From contig JAETTM010000045.1 of assembly GCA_021769135.1 (NCBI GenBank), positions 1 to 50,847 on the forward strand: a stretch of 50,847 nucleotides of DNA. The letters run 5' to 3'. Below are positions 9,449 through 18,050 of this stretch, piece after piece. A model generated the notes under the pieces. The model was not told the origin of the DNA, did no database searches, and worked only from the letters and a program-made list of their open reading frames with translations. The DNA is from Lachnospiraceae bacterium (lineage in GTDB: Bacteria; Bacillota; Clostridia; Lachnospirales; Lachnospiraceae). How positions within the stretch are numbered: the first letter of the stretch is position 1; every line of letters starts with the position of its first letter. Both the position numbers and the translations under genes were made by a program.

Positions 9449-11065
9449 TCAACCCAAATTTTTCTCCTTCGCCAGCGCTTCCCCCATCCCCAGCATCAGG
9501 AAAATAAACGGGGTGCTTAAAATCTGCTGGAAGCTCACCATATTATGTATGGTATATGCAAATACGCTTATACCAAAAATATACAGATACCTCTTCCTTC
9601 TTCCCGGCATCTTTTCTCCATAATAAAGATAACGCACGAATGCGCTGACAAAAATCCCCCCATAACTAACCAGGCCCAAAATCCCCTGATTCACCAGCAC
9701 CGTCAGCCACTCGTTATGGGCATTGGTCAGCCTTGCTCCGTCAAACTGGCTCGCCATGCGCTCCGCCAAATCCGGCAGAGTATACAAATACATAGCAAAA
9801 CAGTCCGGGCCCACGCCGATAAGTTTATCCACACCGTGCATGTTTTTATAAACTTCCGCCCCTGCCGCCCAGGTCGCCCCCCTGGCATTTCCCCATCCTG
9901 CGTTAAACACCAGGGCGGACAGGTTCCCCATAAAACGGATGCCTCCCGCCTTGGAGTTCAGCACCAGAAGCAGGGCATATACCCCAGCCGCCACCACCGT
10001 TCCCAATATGGCAATCTGCCGCAATGCCTTAAGCCTTTTCATATCCGCGCTTCCCTTCTTTTCCGCCATGTACAGCAGAAAATAAGCAATCCCCGCCGGA
10101 AACAGCCCGAATAAGGTAACCTTTGACATCGTTATCCAATCGCTTAAAGTGCCGCTGTAAAAGTTAAATCCTCCCGGCTGCAGAATCCTCCACAATCGCA
10201 GTCCCTGACAGACCGCACAAAATAAAATCACCAGTTCCAAAAAACGCTTCATTCTATCCATGCCCTTAAAAGAAAGGCAAAACAGACAAAGATAGATGCC
10301 TACAAATACCAGCGCCGCACTGTTGCTCCCCTGGCTTACCCCGGCGGCAATCCCTATTGCCGTACCAATCAGCGCGGCCAGGCGCAGCCATAGCTTATCC
10401 GTACACCAGTACAGCACAAAACTCACCGGAAAAAGCACCGCCCAATAGCCGCAATACCAGTTGATATTTCCCAGCGTGGATAAAAATCCGATATCCGTCC
10501 CCCCCATATCAATGGGATATATGGAAAAACGGTTTAACACCCCCAGCAGAAAAACTGCCGAAGCCGCCGCTATGAATGCCGCAAGCAGATTCTCCTCATA
10601 CTCCCAGAAAAAAGAAATCAGAAAATAGGAAATCACAAAAGCAAGCTGGGTCATCAGCCCCATATTCCACCCCGGTTCCCCCCATAGCCCTTTTCCCTTA
10701 AAATCAGAGCAAATATAAGAAAGGATGACGGCAATCCCATACCCCGCCACTGCCCAGTCCGTCAGCGAAAAACGATATTTCCCATCCCTGATGCGGAAAA
10801 AAATGCACAGGAGGGCCAATGGCAGAATCAGTCCCAAACCGCCCACCGTAATATATTTATAAAACTGAAACTTTTCATTGCCTATGTCCGAATAACCATT
10901 TTTTACATAAAAAGGATAAATGCAAAAAATGATGAACAGATAAGCCGTCAGCAGCAGGGAAACCGCCTCTTCCAGAAAGCCCCTGATGTCAAAACCGCCC
11001 TGCTCCATATCCTCTCCCGGATTTATCTCCCTATCTTCACTCTCCACATTCTTCCTTTCGTCCAT
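9449..11065 (-). CDS. O-antigen ligase-like polytopic membrane protein
   Basis: The protein has about a dozen hydrophobic segments spread from residue 30 to the C-terminus and a charged N-terminal tail. Near residue 460 it carries NAHNEWLTVLVNQGILG, the Wzy_C-type signature (His-Asn followed by a Gly-rich helix) of O-antigen ligases/polymerases. In Gram-positives such proteins act in polysaccharide or teichoic-acid assembly, but the substrate here is unknown. The start is uncertain: GTG 11080, ATG 11071 or ATG 11065. I prefer 11065, where GGAG lies 9 bases upstream. It overlaps the end of the upstream AI-2E permease gene by 29 bases, implying cotranscription. Confidence 0.8.
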   Translation of the reverse strand: MDERKNVESEDREINPGEDMEQGGFDIRGFLEEAVSLLLTAYLFIIFCIYPFYVKNGYSDIGNEKFQFYKYITVGGLGLILPLALLCIFFRIRDGKYRFSLTDWAVAGYGIAVILSYICSDFKGKGLWGEPGWNMGLMTQLAFVISYFLISFFWEYEENLLAAFIAAASAVFLLGVLNRFSIYPIDMGGTDIGFLSTLGNINWYCGYWAVLFPVSFVLYWCTDKLWLRLAALIGTAIGIAAGVSQGSNSAALVFVGIYLCLFCLSFKGMDRMKRFLELVILFCAVCQGLRLWRILQPGGFNFYSGTLSDWITMSKVTLFGLFPAGIAYFLLYMAEKKGSADMKRLKALRQIAILGTVVAAGVYALLLVLNSKAGGIRFMGNLSALVFNAGWGNARGATWAAGAEVYKNMHGVDKLIGVGPDCFAMYLYTLPDLAERMASQFDGARLTNAHNEWLTVLVNQGILGLVSYGGIFVSAFVRYLYYGEKMPGRRKRYLYIFGISVFAYTIHNMVSFQQILSTPFIFLMLGMGEALAKEKNLG

Positions 11066-12128
11066 TTCCATCTTCTCCACAGACCCCGTTTTTCCCTTTC
11101 AGAAAAAGATATACTTCATAAATGGTAATCAGAGCCAACGGCCCCTTTATAATGCCGAAAACCCCGAACAGCTTCACTCCCGCATATACGGAAAACAAAA
11201 TCGCCACCGGAAATATCCCCATCCGTTCCCCAATGAGCTTAGGTTCCAAAAATTCCCTGGTCAGCGCACATACTACATATAGAATAACACAGATTACTGC
11301 TTTTGCATAATATCCGTTTAAAATTTGCCAAAAAGCCAGCGGCATTAAGACAAGCCCTGTTCCGATAAAGGGCAGCATATCCATAAATCCCGTACAGAGC
11401 CCGATTGCGATGCCCCCTTCGAAACCCCCAAAAAACAAAACGCTCCCGCACAGCAGACTGATAATAAGCAAAATAATGAACTGCGCCCGTATAAAAGTGC
11501 CGATATGGCGGAATATTTTTTTCCCGATATTAATGGCGCACCTCATTTCCTCCCTGCGGTAAAGCTTCCTCATTATCTCGTTGTAGTCTTTGGCCAGCAG
11601 CACCGCCGCTATAATCATAATAGCGAGGAAGCTGACCACCGCCACAAAGTTTTTCACATATCCCACCGATTCGTTCATAATTCTCGGCACTACCTGTACC
11701 TGAAAATTTTCGATGAAAATATTTACCCGCTCCAGAATAAACTGTTCTATCCCGTCTCCATCCATCCCGAACTTTTTCTCTATCCCCTCGCAGCAATTGC
11801 CTACAAAAATGCAGAACTTTTCTTCAAACACATCCACCTGCCCCAATATATCCCCCAGCTTTTGGATAGCAAAAACGACCAGGCACCAAATCCCCACTCC
11901 TGCCGTCACGCAGAAAAGCAGCAATATCCCGGCGGTTAAAACCCCTTTCTTTATATGAATTTTATTCTGAACCTCTTCCAGCCAGGGATGAAGCCATGCC
12001 ACAAAGGCAAAGGCAAAAAGAAAAGGAGCGGCCAGCGGACTCAAAAACCGAAATCCTATGTACACTCCCACAATAACTGCGCCGAGAAGCGCATATTCTT
12101 TTACTTTTGCTTCCATTTCTTTTTCCAT
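11037..12128 (-). CDS. AI-2E family (YdbI/PerM/YtvI-like) membrane permease
   Basis: The 363-residue protein has the AI-2E transporter layout: N-terminal paired helices (residues 10-60), a soluble segment in the middle, then a C-terminal cluster of helices. The family motif region DMLPFIGTGLVLMPLAFW is present, followed by EPKLIGERMG and VFGIIKGPLALI. Family members include TqsA, PerM and the Bacillus sporulation protein YtvI. The transported substrate cannot be read from sequence, and the family name does not prove AI-2 export. GGGG lies upstream of ATG 12128. Its 3' end overlaps the following O-antigen-ligase-like gene. Confidence 0.85.
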   Translation of the reverse strand: MEKEMEAKVKEYALLGAVIVGVYIGFRFLSPLAAPFLFAFAFVAWLHPWLEEVQNKIHIKKGVLTAGILLLFCVTAGVGIWCLVVFAIQKLGDILGQVDVFEEKFCIFVGNCCEGIEKKFGMDGDGIEQFILERVNIFIENFQVQVVPRIMNESVGYVKNFVAVVSFLAIMIIAAVLLAKDYNEIMRKLYRREEMRCAINIGKKIFRHIGTFIRAQFIILLIISLLCGSVLFFGGFEGGIAIGLCTGFMDMLPFIGTGLVLMPLAFWQILNGYYAKAVICVILYVVCALTREFLEPKLIGERMGIFPVAILFSVYAGVKLFGVFGIIKGPLALITIYEVYLFLKGKNGVCGEDGNGRKEECGE

Positions 12129-12187
12129 AACCCCATCCCGCCCTTATATTTTCTTAAGGTTAGTATGGAGCATTTTGCGGAAATTAT

Positions 12188-12200
12188 GTAACAGTTCAGC
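12188..12200 (+). repeat. Solo copy of MITE terminal sequence
   Basis: GTAACAGTTCAGC here equals the first 13 bases of the 227-bp palindromic element at 27338-27564. No inverted partner is visible nearby, so it is either a relic end or chance. It lies 13 bases past the RluA-type gene's stop codon. Confidence 0.35.
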
Positions 12201-12212
12201 TTTCCGGATTCT

Positions 12213-13133
12213 TTATCTTATCTGCGTATTTGCACGGACTTTGCAGCAAGCGCACTGGAAAAAAGGAGCAAAAGCCATACCTTTCGGCGTTATCTCAAAA
12301 TTCATTTTTCTCCCTGTCAAGGGATGGATGAATTCCAGGCTGTAAGCGCACAAAGCAATATTCTTTATGCCCATCCTGCGGCTATAATCCTTCGATTCCA
12401 TGCTGCCATATTTGCCATCCCCCAGCAGGGGCATGCCCCCATGGGCCATCTGCACCCGAATCTGATGATGCCGCCCTGTTTTAAGCTGTACCCTAAGCAG
12501 GGCAATTTTCTTTCGTACTGCCGCCTCCGTTTCCATTCCGGAAATGTCCGTATCATCCCCGTTTTCCCATAATACTTCCCTGGCCGCCAATACCTCATAG
12601 ATAAGTTCCGCCCGCTTTCCGTCCTTTGCATTCTTATCCACTACTTTGGAAATATTCTCCCTGCCGTTTCTTTGCAGATAATCCACCAAAACCTGTTCTT
12701 TTCCTTCCTCCATGAAGAAATCTGCTGCCGAGGCCCCTATCCTGAAAGCAGGTGCCTCGCCGATGCCTTCCATCCGCGGCCCATTCCCAAAGGAATATGC
12801 CATCCCGGAATTTCCCCTGAAAAAATCCATCCTCTGTGCATCCATTATCGCCACAGCGTAATACTTCTTGTTCATTATCTGCCCGGCACTCTGCCTGCTT
12901 AATCCGGCAGCCGCTTCCTTCGTTCTGGCAAAAACCAGGATGCCCTCCACCGGTTGGTCCAGGCGATGAATAACCGCCACATAGGAAGCCTTCCAGTAAT
13001 TTTTTAAAGCGGATTCCAAATCCTGCTCCCCCAGCCTGGCCGTCTGGGTTGCCATCCCCGCCCGTTTGCGGCACACGATGATGGAAGCATCTTCATATAA
13101 AATATCTTCCTCCGCCAGCCCGTTTCCATTCAT
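12213..13133 (-). CDS. RluA-family RNA pseudouridine synthase
   Basis: The protein isomerises uridine to pseudouridine in rRNA or tRNA. The catalytic motif is HRLDQPVEG with the essential aspartate (most family members read HRLDxxTSG). GRHHQIRVQMA and HPLTG..M occur later, in the usual order. The conserved linker between the two is longer than usual, with roughly 60 extra residues of low conservation around the middle. The most likely start is ATG 13133, preceded by GGGAAAG. GTG 13145 is an in-frame alternative. The RNA target cannot be assigned. Confidence 0.88.
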   Translation of the reverse strand: MNGNGLAEEDILYEDASIIVCRKRAGMATQTARLGEQDLESALKNYWKASYVAVIHRLDQPVEGILVFARTKEAAAGLSRQSAGQIMNKKYYAVAIMDAQRMDFFRGNSGMAYSFGNGPRMEGIGEAPAFRIGASAADFFMEEGKEQVLVDYLQRNGRENISKVVDKNAKDGKRAELIYEVLAAREVLWENGDDTDISGMETEAAVRKKIALLRVQLKTGRHHQIRVQMAHGGMPLLGDGKYGSMESKDYSRRMGIKNIALCAYSLEFIHPLTGRKMNFEITPKGMAFAPFFQCACCKVRANTQIR

Positions 13134-13174
13134 AATCTTTCCCACGCCTGCCGCCTTATTACGGCCCTTCCTAA

Positions 13175-13864
13175 TTATACCTTAAACCGGTATCCCACAC
13201 CCCAAATCGTCTCGATATATTGGGGTTTAGCAGTATCAAATTCTATTTTTTCCCGTATTTTTTTAATATGGACGGTTACAGTGGCAATATCCCCTATGGA
13301 ATCCATATCCCAGATTTCCCGGAACAGCTCTTCCTTGGTAAATACATGATTGGGATTCTCCGCTAGGAAGGTGAGCAAATCGAATTCCTTGGTTGTAAAG
13401 TTCTTTTCCTCCCCGTCCACATAAACCCTACGCGCAGTCTTATCAATCCGTATGCCCCGTATTTCCACAATGTCATTGGCCTTCTGGGTAGAGCCTACCA
13501 GCCTGTCATACCTGGCCATATGAGCTTTCACCCTGGCTACCAGTTCGCTGGGGCTGAAGGGCTTTGTCATATAATCATCCGCTCCGAGGCCCAATCCCCT
13601 TATCTTGTCAATGTCATCCTTCTTCGCCGATACCATAAGGATAGGGATATTTTTTTCTTCCCTGATTTTCTTGCATACCTCAAATCCATCCATTCCAGGC
13701 AGCATCAAATCCAGGACAATCAAATCAAAATTTTCCTTCAGGGCCTTTTCAAGGCCCTCATTGCCCGTATGTTCAATTTCCACTTCAAAATCGCTTAGTT
13801 CCAGATAGTCCTTCTCCAAATCCGCAATCGCTTCTTCGTCTTCTATTATCAATATCCTGCTCAT
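13175..13864 (-). CDS. OmpR/PhoB-family response regulator
   Basis: The receiver domain (residues 1-120) has the acidic pair in IIEDEE, phosphoacceptor Asp52 in VLDLMLPGMDG and Lys101 in DDYMTKPF. A winged-helix DNA-binding domain follows (about 130-229, ending GVGYRFKV). The gene starts 18 bases after the stop of the histidine kinase gene at 13883-15358, and the two form a two-component system. The target genes are unknown. Its length of 229 residues is normal for the family. Confidence 0.95.
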   Translation of the reverse strand: MSRILIIEDEEAIADLEKDYLELSDFEVEIEHTGNEGLEKALKENFDLIVLDLMLPGMDGFEVCKKIREEKNIPILMVSAKKDDIDKIRGLGLGADDYMTKPFSPSELVARVKAHMARYDRLVGSTQKANDIVEIRGIRIDKTARRVYVDGEEKNFTTKEFDLLTFLAENPNHVFTKEELFREIWDMDSIGDIATVTVHIKKIREKIEFDTAKPQYIETIWGVGYRFKV

Positions 13865-13882
13865 AGTCCATTCCTCTCTTCT

Positions 13883-15358
13883 TTATTCCATCACTTCTCG
13901 GTATTTTCTGAATACGAAGTGGAGACATGTGCCTTCCCCTTCCTTGCTGGTGGCCCATATATAGCCGCCATGGTCTTCTACGATTTTCTTTACAATAGAC
14001 AGCCCTATTCCGCTTCCTCCTTTCGAAGAATTTCTGGAAGCATCCGTACGGTAGAAACGTTCGAAAATATTCGGCAGGTCCTTAGCCGCAATGCCCCGCC
14101 CATTATCTTCGATTTCTATACGAATAGAATCCACTTCATCCAATATCCTGATATCGATAATTCCCCTTTCCCGCTCCAAATACTTCACACTGTTTCCTAT
14201 AATGTTGTTAATTACCCGTTTCAGCTGCTCCGGATCGGCAATAATCATTGTGTCCGGTGAAACCAAATTGGAATAATTCAGTTCTATATTCTTCGACTCC
14301 AAATCCAAGCCCACTTCTTCTATACAATCGCCAAAATAATCGGCTACGTTCAGCCTGTGGAAATGATAGGGAATCCGGTTGGAATCGATGCCGGAGTAGA
14401 TGGTGAGCTCATTGATCAGCCGATCCATATCATTGGCTTTATTATAAATAGTTTTAATGTATTTATCTACTTTTTCCGGAGTGTCCGCCACGCCGTCCAT
14501 AATGCCTTCCACATATCCTTTAATGGCTGTAATGGGCGTCTTCAGGTCATGGGAAATATTGCTGATTAATTCCCTGTTCTGTTTCTCATGTTCGAATTTT
14601 TCATCCGTGGATTCTTTCAGCCGGAGGCGCATCTCTTCGTAATTTTTATAAAGCTCGCCGATTTCCCCTTTGCTGTCCGTATTCAGCATATACTCCAGGT
14701 TGCCGTCGGCAATATTTTTCATCGCAGTATTCAATTCGTTGACCGGTACGAATACCCCCCGCTGTATCCATTGCGTCAGCATCAGGCTGGTAAAAATAAG
14801 TATCACAACAATGGCGATGAGCATATCCACAAGCAGCCTTTTGGAAATAAGGGCATTGATTCGGGTAACAACAAAGAAGCTGCCTTCCGAACCGTCTGAA
14901 AATCTGAAATCCAGCTGTCTTACAAGTTTAGACAAATTGTTATAATAATATCCCGCATCCTCTCCTGCATTCGCATATCCATAATCCGGAAGGTGAGGGA
15001 ATATTTTCCATGCCGCTTCTTTATTCCCTGTATAGTATATGTCATCCCCTTTGCGGACTATAATGTAAGAGGCTTTATTTTCGATTTCTTTGTTTATAGC
15101 AGATAAATATCCGATATCTTCCATTCGGGTTTCGTCTGAAGCAATCTGCATTTCTACTTCTTCGAAAATCCCTTCCGAAATTCTTTCAAATGCCTGGGCG
15201 GGTTCGGACATCATGGCATAGTCCATATTCACCAGGCCGAATTCCTTCTGCGCGTTCATTAAGTATCCGCCAATGCTCATAAATGCTATCATGGTGAGGA
15301 GCAGCGGCAGAAGGACGATTGTCAGGAAGGTCACTAAGAGTCTTGTTTTAAATTTCAT
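13883..15358 (-). CDS. Sensor histidine kinase with HAMP domain
   Basis: A 491-residue membrane kinase: an N-terminal membrane segment (residues 7-30), an extracytoplasmic sensing region of about 140 residues, a second membrane segment near 180, HAMP, the H-box SHDLKTPITA with phosphorylatable His270, and an ATPase domain with DNGRGIA and GSGIGLSIVKKI. I start at ATG 15358, where GAGAGGATACC lies upstream and a signal-anchor begins. The open frame continues to 15604, but that part translates a low-complexity repeat region and is not coding. It partners with the response regulator immediately downstream. The signal is not identifiable. Confidence 0.94.
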   Translation of the reverse strand: MKFKTRLLVTFLTIVLLPLLLTMIAFMSIGGYLMNAQKEFGLVNMDYAMMSEPAQAFERISEGIFEEVEMQIASDETRMEDIGYLSAINKEIENKASYIIVRKGDDIYYTGNKEAAWKIFPHLPDYGYANAGEDAGYYYNNLSKLVRQLDFRFSDGSEGSFFVVTRINALISKRLLVDMLIAIVVILIFTSLMLTQWIQRGVFVPVNELNTAMKNIADGNLEYMLNTDSKGEIGELYKNYEEMRLRLKESTDEKFEHEKQNRELISNISHDLKTPITAIKGYVEGIMDGVADTPEKVDKYIKTIYNKANDMDRLINELTIYSGIDSNRIPYHFHRLNVADYFGDCIEEVGLDLESKNIELNYSNLVSPDTMIIADPEQLKRVINNIIGNSVKYLERERGIIDIRILDEVDSIRIEIEDNGRGIAAKDLPNIFERFYRTDASRNSSKGGSGIGLSIVKKIVEDHGGYIWATSKEGEGTCLHFVFRKYREVME

Positions 15359-15400
15359 GGTATCCTCTCTTTTTTGGGGGGCGGGGAGGGTTCCCTGGGG

Positions 15401-15488
15401 CGGGGATTCGCTTCGCTCTCCCCTGGATTTGGGGGAATGAAGGTTTCCGTTGGTTGTTCTTCTGGAACGGGGATTCGCTTCGCTCTCC
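15401..15488. repeat. Diverged tandem repeat, 67-bp period
   Basis: CGGGGATTCGCTTCGCTCTCC occurs at 15401-15421 and again at 15468-15488. Each copy contains the self-complementary core AGCGAAGCG and is followed by a G-rich stretch and GGTTTC. The region is upstream of the histidine kinase gene and has no credible coding potential. Confidence 0.65.
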
Positions 15489-15529
15489 TCGTTTTGGAGG
15501 AGGAGGTTTCTTGCCGGTTCTCCGCAGTG

Positions 15530-15632
15530 TATTCGGGAAACCTTCGGTTCCCCGAATCGCGGGCTTCGCCCTATCAAAATACAATCTGGCAAATTTTCCT
15601 GCAAGCAGGAAATTTGTCATCTTGTATTTTGA
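15530..15632. repeat. Cluster of three hairpins, including a 58-base near-perfect palindrome
   Basis: Three successive inverted repeats are seen. ATTCGGGAAACC pairs with GGTTCCCCGAAT. GGGC-ttc-GCCC is a short tetraloop-like stem. TCAAAATACAA..CAAATTTTCCTGC (15575 onward) pairs with GCAGGAAATTTG..TTGTATTTTGA, ending near 15632, with only two loop bases. They lie between the divergent perR promoter and the kinase gene. They may terminate transcription or belong to a repeated palindromic element. Confidence 0.6.
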
Positions 15633-15735
15633 CACTGCTCATTGCCTTCGCGTACATTATACCATATCCTGGGCTGGGAGATTATTAAAAGAACAAAAGA
15701 AAGTTATAAAAACTTTGTAAACCTTGAAAATTCTA

Positions 15736-15763
15736 TTGACAGGATGTATTTTTTTGCTATAAT
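15736..15763 (+). promoter_or_regulatory. Consensus promoter of perR-rubrerythrin
   Basis: TTGACA at 15736-15741, a 16-base spacer, and TATAAT at 15758-15763. Both hexamers match the housekeeping consensus exactly. Transcription would start near 15770, inside the PerR-like box. Confidence 0.85.
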
Positions 15764-15769
15764 TGGAAA

Positions 15770-15784
15770 TAGTAATGATTACTA
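15770..15784. promoter_or_regulatory. PerR/Fur-type 7-1-7 operator
   Basis: TAGTAAT-G-ATTACTA is a perfect 7-1-7 inverted repeat, close to the Bacillus Per box TTATAATnATTATAA. It sits at the predicted transcription start of perR, so the regulator should repress itself and rubrerythrin until peroxide oxidises it. Confidence 0.78.
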
Positions 15785-15804
15785 GTTTTACTAGGAGGGT
15801 TGAT

Positions 15805-16197
15805 ATGGCTCTGAAATACAGTCGGCAGCGGGAAGTCATTAAAGATTTTCTCTGTACGAGAAAAGACCATCCTACGGCTGATGTAGTTTATATGAATGTC
15901 CGGCAGCAGTACCCGAATATTAGCCTGGGAACAGTATACCGTAACCTTACTCTGCTTTCCGATATGGGGGAAATCATGCGGCTTCGTGTGGGGGATGGGG
16001 TGGATCATTTTGATGCCGATACTTCGCCGCATAATCATTTTGTTTGTTCGGAATGCGGCAGCGTGATTGATTTGAAAATGGAAAATATTGACTATATTCA
16101 GGAAGCAGCCGGAAAAGATTTCAGCGGACGGATTGATGGCTATACCGCTTATTTTTATGGTTTATGTGGGAGTTGCTGCGGGAAACTGCAGTCATAA
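15805..16197 (+). CDS. perR: PerR-type Fur-family peroxide regulator
   Basis: The 130-residue protein has the Fur-family winged helix (about residues 1-75, with VYRNLTLL in the recognition region) and a C-terminal dimerisation domain. A structural zinc site is formed by CSEC (Cys81, Cys84) and CGSC (Cys121, Cys124). The regulatory metal site residues fit PerR: His23, Asp70, His76 and His78 in FDADTSPHNHF. I start at ATG 15805, preceded by CTAGGAGGG. Its own promoter carries a Per-like box, and the next gene is rubrerythrin, a classic PerR target. Fur-type iron regulation is the alternative, but context favours peroxide sensing. Confidence 0.88.
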   Translation: MALKYSRQREVIKDFLCTRKDHPTADVVYMNVRQQYPNISLGTVYRNLTLLSDMGEIMRLRVGDGVDHFDADTSPHNHFVCSECGSVIDLKMENIDYIQEAAGKDFSGRIDGYTAYFYGLCGSCCGKLQS

Positions 16198-16237
16198 TAA
16201 ATTAAAACTATATTTTAAAGTAAAGGAGATTTGAATT

Positions 16238-16777
16238 ATGAAATTTGTATGTCAGGTATGTGGATATGTACACGAAGGAGATGCTGCTCCTGAAAGATGC
16301 CCTCAGTGCAACGCACCGGCTGAGAAATTTACACAGCAGAGCGATAGCATGACATGGGCCGCTGAGCATGTAGTAGGCGTAGCAAAGGGCGTAAGCGAAG
16401 ATATTATGGCTGATTTAAGGGCTAACTTTACAGGAGAATGCACGGAAGTTGGTATGTATCTTGCAATGGCTAGAGTAGCTCACAGGGAAGGCTATCCGGA
16501 AATCGGCCTTTACTGGGAAAAAGCTGCTTGGGAAGAGGCAGAGCATGCTGCAAAATTCGCAGAACTGCTGGGCGAAGTAGTTACTGACTCCACAAAGAAG
16601 AACCTTGAAATGAGAGTGGAAGCTGAAAACGGCGCAACAGCTGGTAAATTTGACCTTGCAAAACGTGCAAAGGCTGCTAATCTGGATGCAATCCATGATA
16701 CCGTTCATGAAATGGCAAGGGATGAAGCAAGACACGGAAAAGCCTTTGAAGGACTTCTTAAGAGATACTTTGGCTAA
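16238..16777 (+). CDS. Reverse rubrerythrin
   Basis: An N-terminal rubredoxin-like iron site (Cys5, Cys8, Cys21, Cys24) precedes a four-helix diiron domain with Glu-rich helices ([40 protein letters not shown]). Having the rubredoxin part first defines the reverse rubrerythrins of clostridia, which reduce hydrogen peroxide with NADH-derived electrons. AAAGGAG lies 9 bases before ATG 16238. The gene is 40 bases downstream of perR without a terminator between them and should be induced with it by peroxide or oxygen. Confidence 0.95.
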   Translation: MKFVCQVCGYVHEGDAAPERCPQCNAPAEKFTQQSDSMTWAAEHVVGVAKGVSEDIMADLRANFTGECTEVGMYLAMARVAHREGYPEIGLYWEKAAWEEAEHAAKFAELLGEVVTDSTKKNLEMRVEAENGATAGKFDLAKRAKAANLDAIHDTVHEMARDEARHGKAFEGLLKRYFG

Positions 16778-16802
16778 TCAGAACGCAGGATTTTAAAGAT
16801 TA

Positions 16803-16838
16803 AGGGAATGAATCAGAAATGGTTTGTTCCCTTTTTGA
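16803..16838 (+). terminator. Intrinsic terminator after rubrerythrin
   Basis: GGGAATGAATC and GGTTTGTTCCC form a stem around a short loop, followed by TTTTTGATT. It is 26 bases past the rubrerythrin stop codon. Confidence 0.7.
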
Positions 16839-16860
16839 TTGTCCTTTTACATCTTACAAC

Positions 16861-16985
16861 AACTCTATAATAACTTGTCTGGAATCCTCCGCCGAATCCC
16901 CGTTGATAACCTCTTGATACTTGCCCAATTCTACAATGTGTCCATGGACTACATCACAGGTGCAAGTAATGTAAAAACAGAATAT
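16861..16985 (+). pseudogene. XRE-family regulator, C-terminal HTH fragment
   Basis: The reading frame gives RRIPVDNLLILAQFYNVSMD followed by YITGASN, the typical end of a Cro/C1-type helix-turn-helix domain (P..L..LA.FY.VS.DYI.G). The first two thirds of the domain and any C-terminal domain are missing. The fragment runs directly into the brnT remnant. It is interpreted as a deletion scar, not a functional regulator. Confidence 0.65.
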
Positions 16986-16989
16986 CCAA

Positions 16990-17218
16990 AACATAGGCAG
17001 CCGCACTTACACGGAATTGATTTTGAAACGGCAATGTTAGTTTTAACGATTTACACCGCATTGAAATATATGATATGGAACACAGTATTAATGAAGACCG
17101 TTATAATACTCTTGGAATGGTAAATGATGTTCTGTTTGTTGTTTATACAGAGCGAAAAAAACATACGTTTAATATCGGCAAGGCTTGCCACCAAAACCGA
17201 AAGGAGCATTTATTATGA
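16990..17218 (+). pseudogene. brnT: Frameshifted BrnT-type toxin remnant
   Basis: One frame gives HGIDFETAMLV up to about 17043. After a missing base the +1 frame gives FNDLHRIEIYDMEHSINEDR and then YNTLGMVNDVLFVVYTERKK, ending in a Lys/Arg/Glu-rich tail at TGA 17216-17218. This is the BrnT pattern: HGxxFEEA, then D..RW..G..., then VVYTER, then ISAR.A...E. The N-terminus is lost into the XRE fragment and the frame is broken, so no active RNase is expected. The stop overlaps the antitoxin start as ATGA, the normal toxin-antitoxin arrangement. Confidence 0.75.
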
Positions 17219-17403
17219 TACGGACAGTTACTTTGGATAGAAACCAGAAACCTACAAAGGAACAAATCAAGCAAATAGAGGAAGCAGCAAAAAGGAAGAT
17301 TGTATTTGATGAGGATTCTCCCGAACTTACTCCTGCAATGGAAAAAGCGTTTCGTTTAGCAGCAAAAAACCGCAATACACAGAGAAAAACAAACATTTCT
17401 TAA
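17215..17403 (+). CDS. brnA: BrnA-like antitoxin, orphaned by toxin decay
   Basis: The 62-residue protein starts at ATG 17215 with AAAGGAG at the right spacing. It contains IVFDEDSPELTPAMEKAF, the motif of short BrnA-type antitoxins found behind brnT in Firmicutes, and a Lys/Arg-rich tail. The frame is intact while the overlapping toxin gene is broken, so this looks like an antitoxin that outlived its toxin. Retained function could be autoregulation or neutralising a related toxin elsewhere. The family call rests on one motif plus the brnT context. Confidence 0.7.
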   Translation: MIRTVTLDRNQKPTKEQIKQIEEAAKRKIVFDEDSPELTPAMEKAFRLAAKNRNTQRKTNIS

Positions 17404-17434
17404 TTTTTATGAACAATAAAAATGCCAAAATCCC

Positions 17435-18050
17435 TTATTTCTTTGCCACAATCAGATAACGGTGTATAGTTCCTTCAATTTCCCCCCGGCTCTCAATCAT
17501 TTTATGCATTTCCAGCAATTGTTCAAAGCATCTGTCAACCGAAAACCCTGAAAACTCCCATTCAATGACATGCGCAAACCATACAAATGCGCCGATGTCA
17601 TAAAATTTTATTGGGCGAAAGGCTTCCTCCCCCTCAAGAATATGGAATCCCGCATCTTCAAACACTGCTTTCTGTTCTTTTAAATTCAAGTGGGGGAACG
17701 GCTTCTCCGTATCGGGGAGCACCCTCTCAACCAAATCCCTGTCATTCTCCTCGCCGACCTGCTCGGTTACGAATATCCCGCCTTTTTTCAACAAGCGATA
17801 TAACTCCTCCGCATTAAAACTTCCATGCCTGTTTATAATCATATCAAAGCTTTCATTTTCAAATGGAATATTTGCCGGATTATCGCATGGCATAAAATTA
17901 ATCCCCAGAGGCAGCAATTTTTTTTGCATAATTCCACGGCAAATCCTTTTCTTCCTCATATCTGCCATGAATATGGGCAAAATCCCAGCCGTGGATATGG
18001 GCCGACTCTTCTTCCTTCTTCCAAACCGCTTCCAATTCTCTTTTATTCAT
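17435..18050 (-). pseudogene. Class I SAM-dependent methyltransferase with internal deletion and frameshift
   Basis: From ATG 18050 the frame encodes MNKRELEAVWKKEEES, then AHIHGWDFAHIHGRY and DLPWNYA, ending at a TAA just after. The continuation lies in another frame: LLPLGINFMPCDNPANIPF, FDMIINRHGSF, LLKKGGIFVTEQVGEEN, ending at 17435 with YLIVAKK. The roughly 40-50 residues that should carry the SAM-binding motif I (D-x-G-x-G) between these parts are missing. The protein therefore cannot bind SAM. A downstream frame of 181 codons remains open but begins without a convincing start site. Confidence 0.78.

Noticed and set aside
15359-15604. 82-residue N-terminal extension of the histidine kinase
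   Set aside because: It translates tandem repeat sequence; a proper ribosome-binding site and signal anchor start at 15358.
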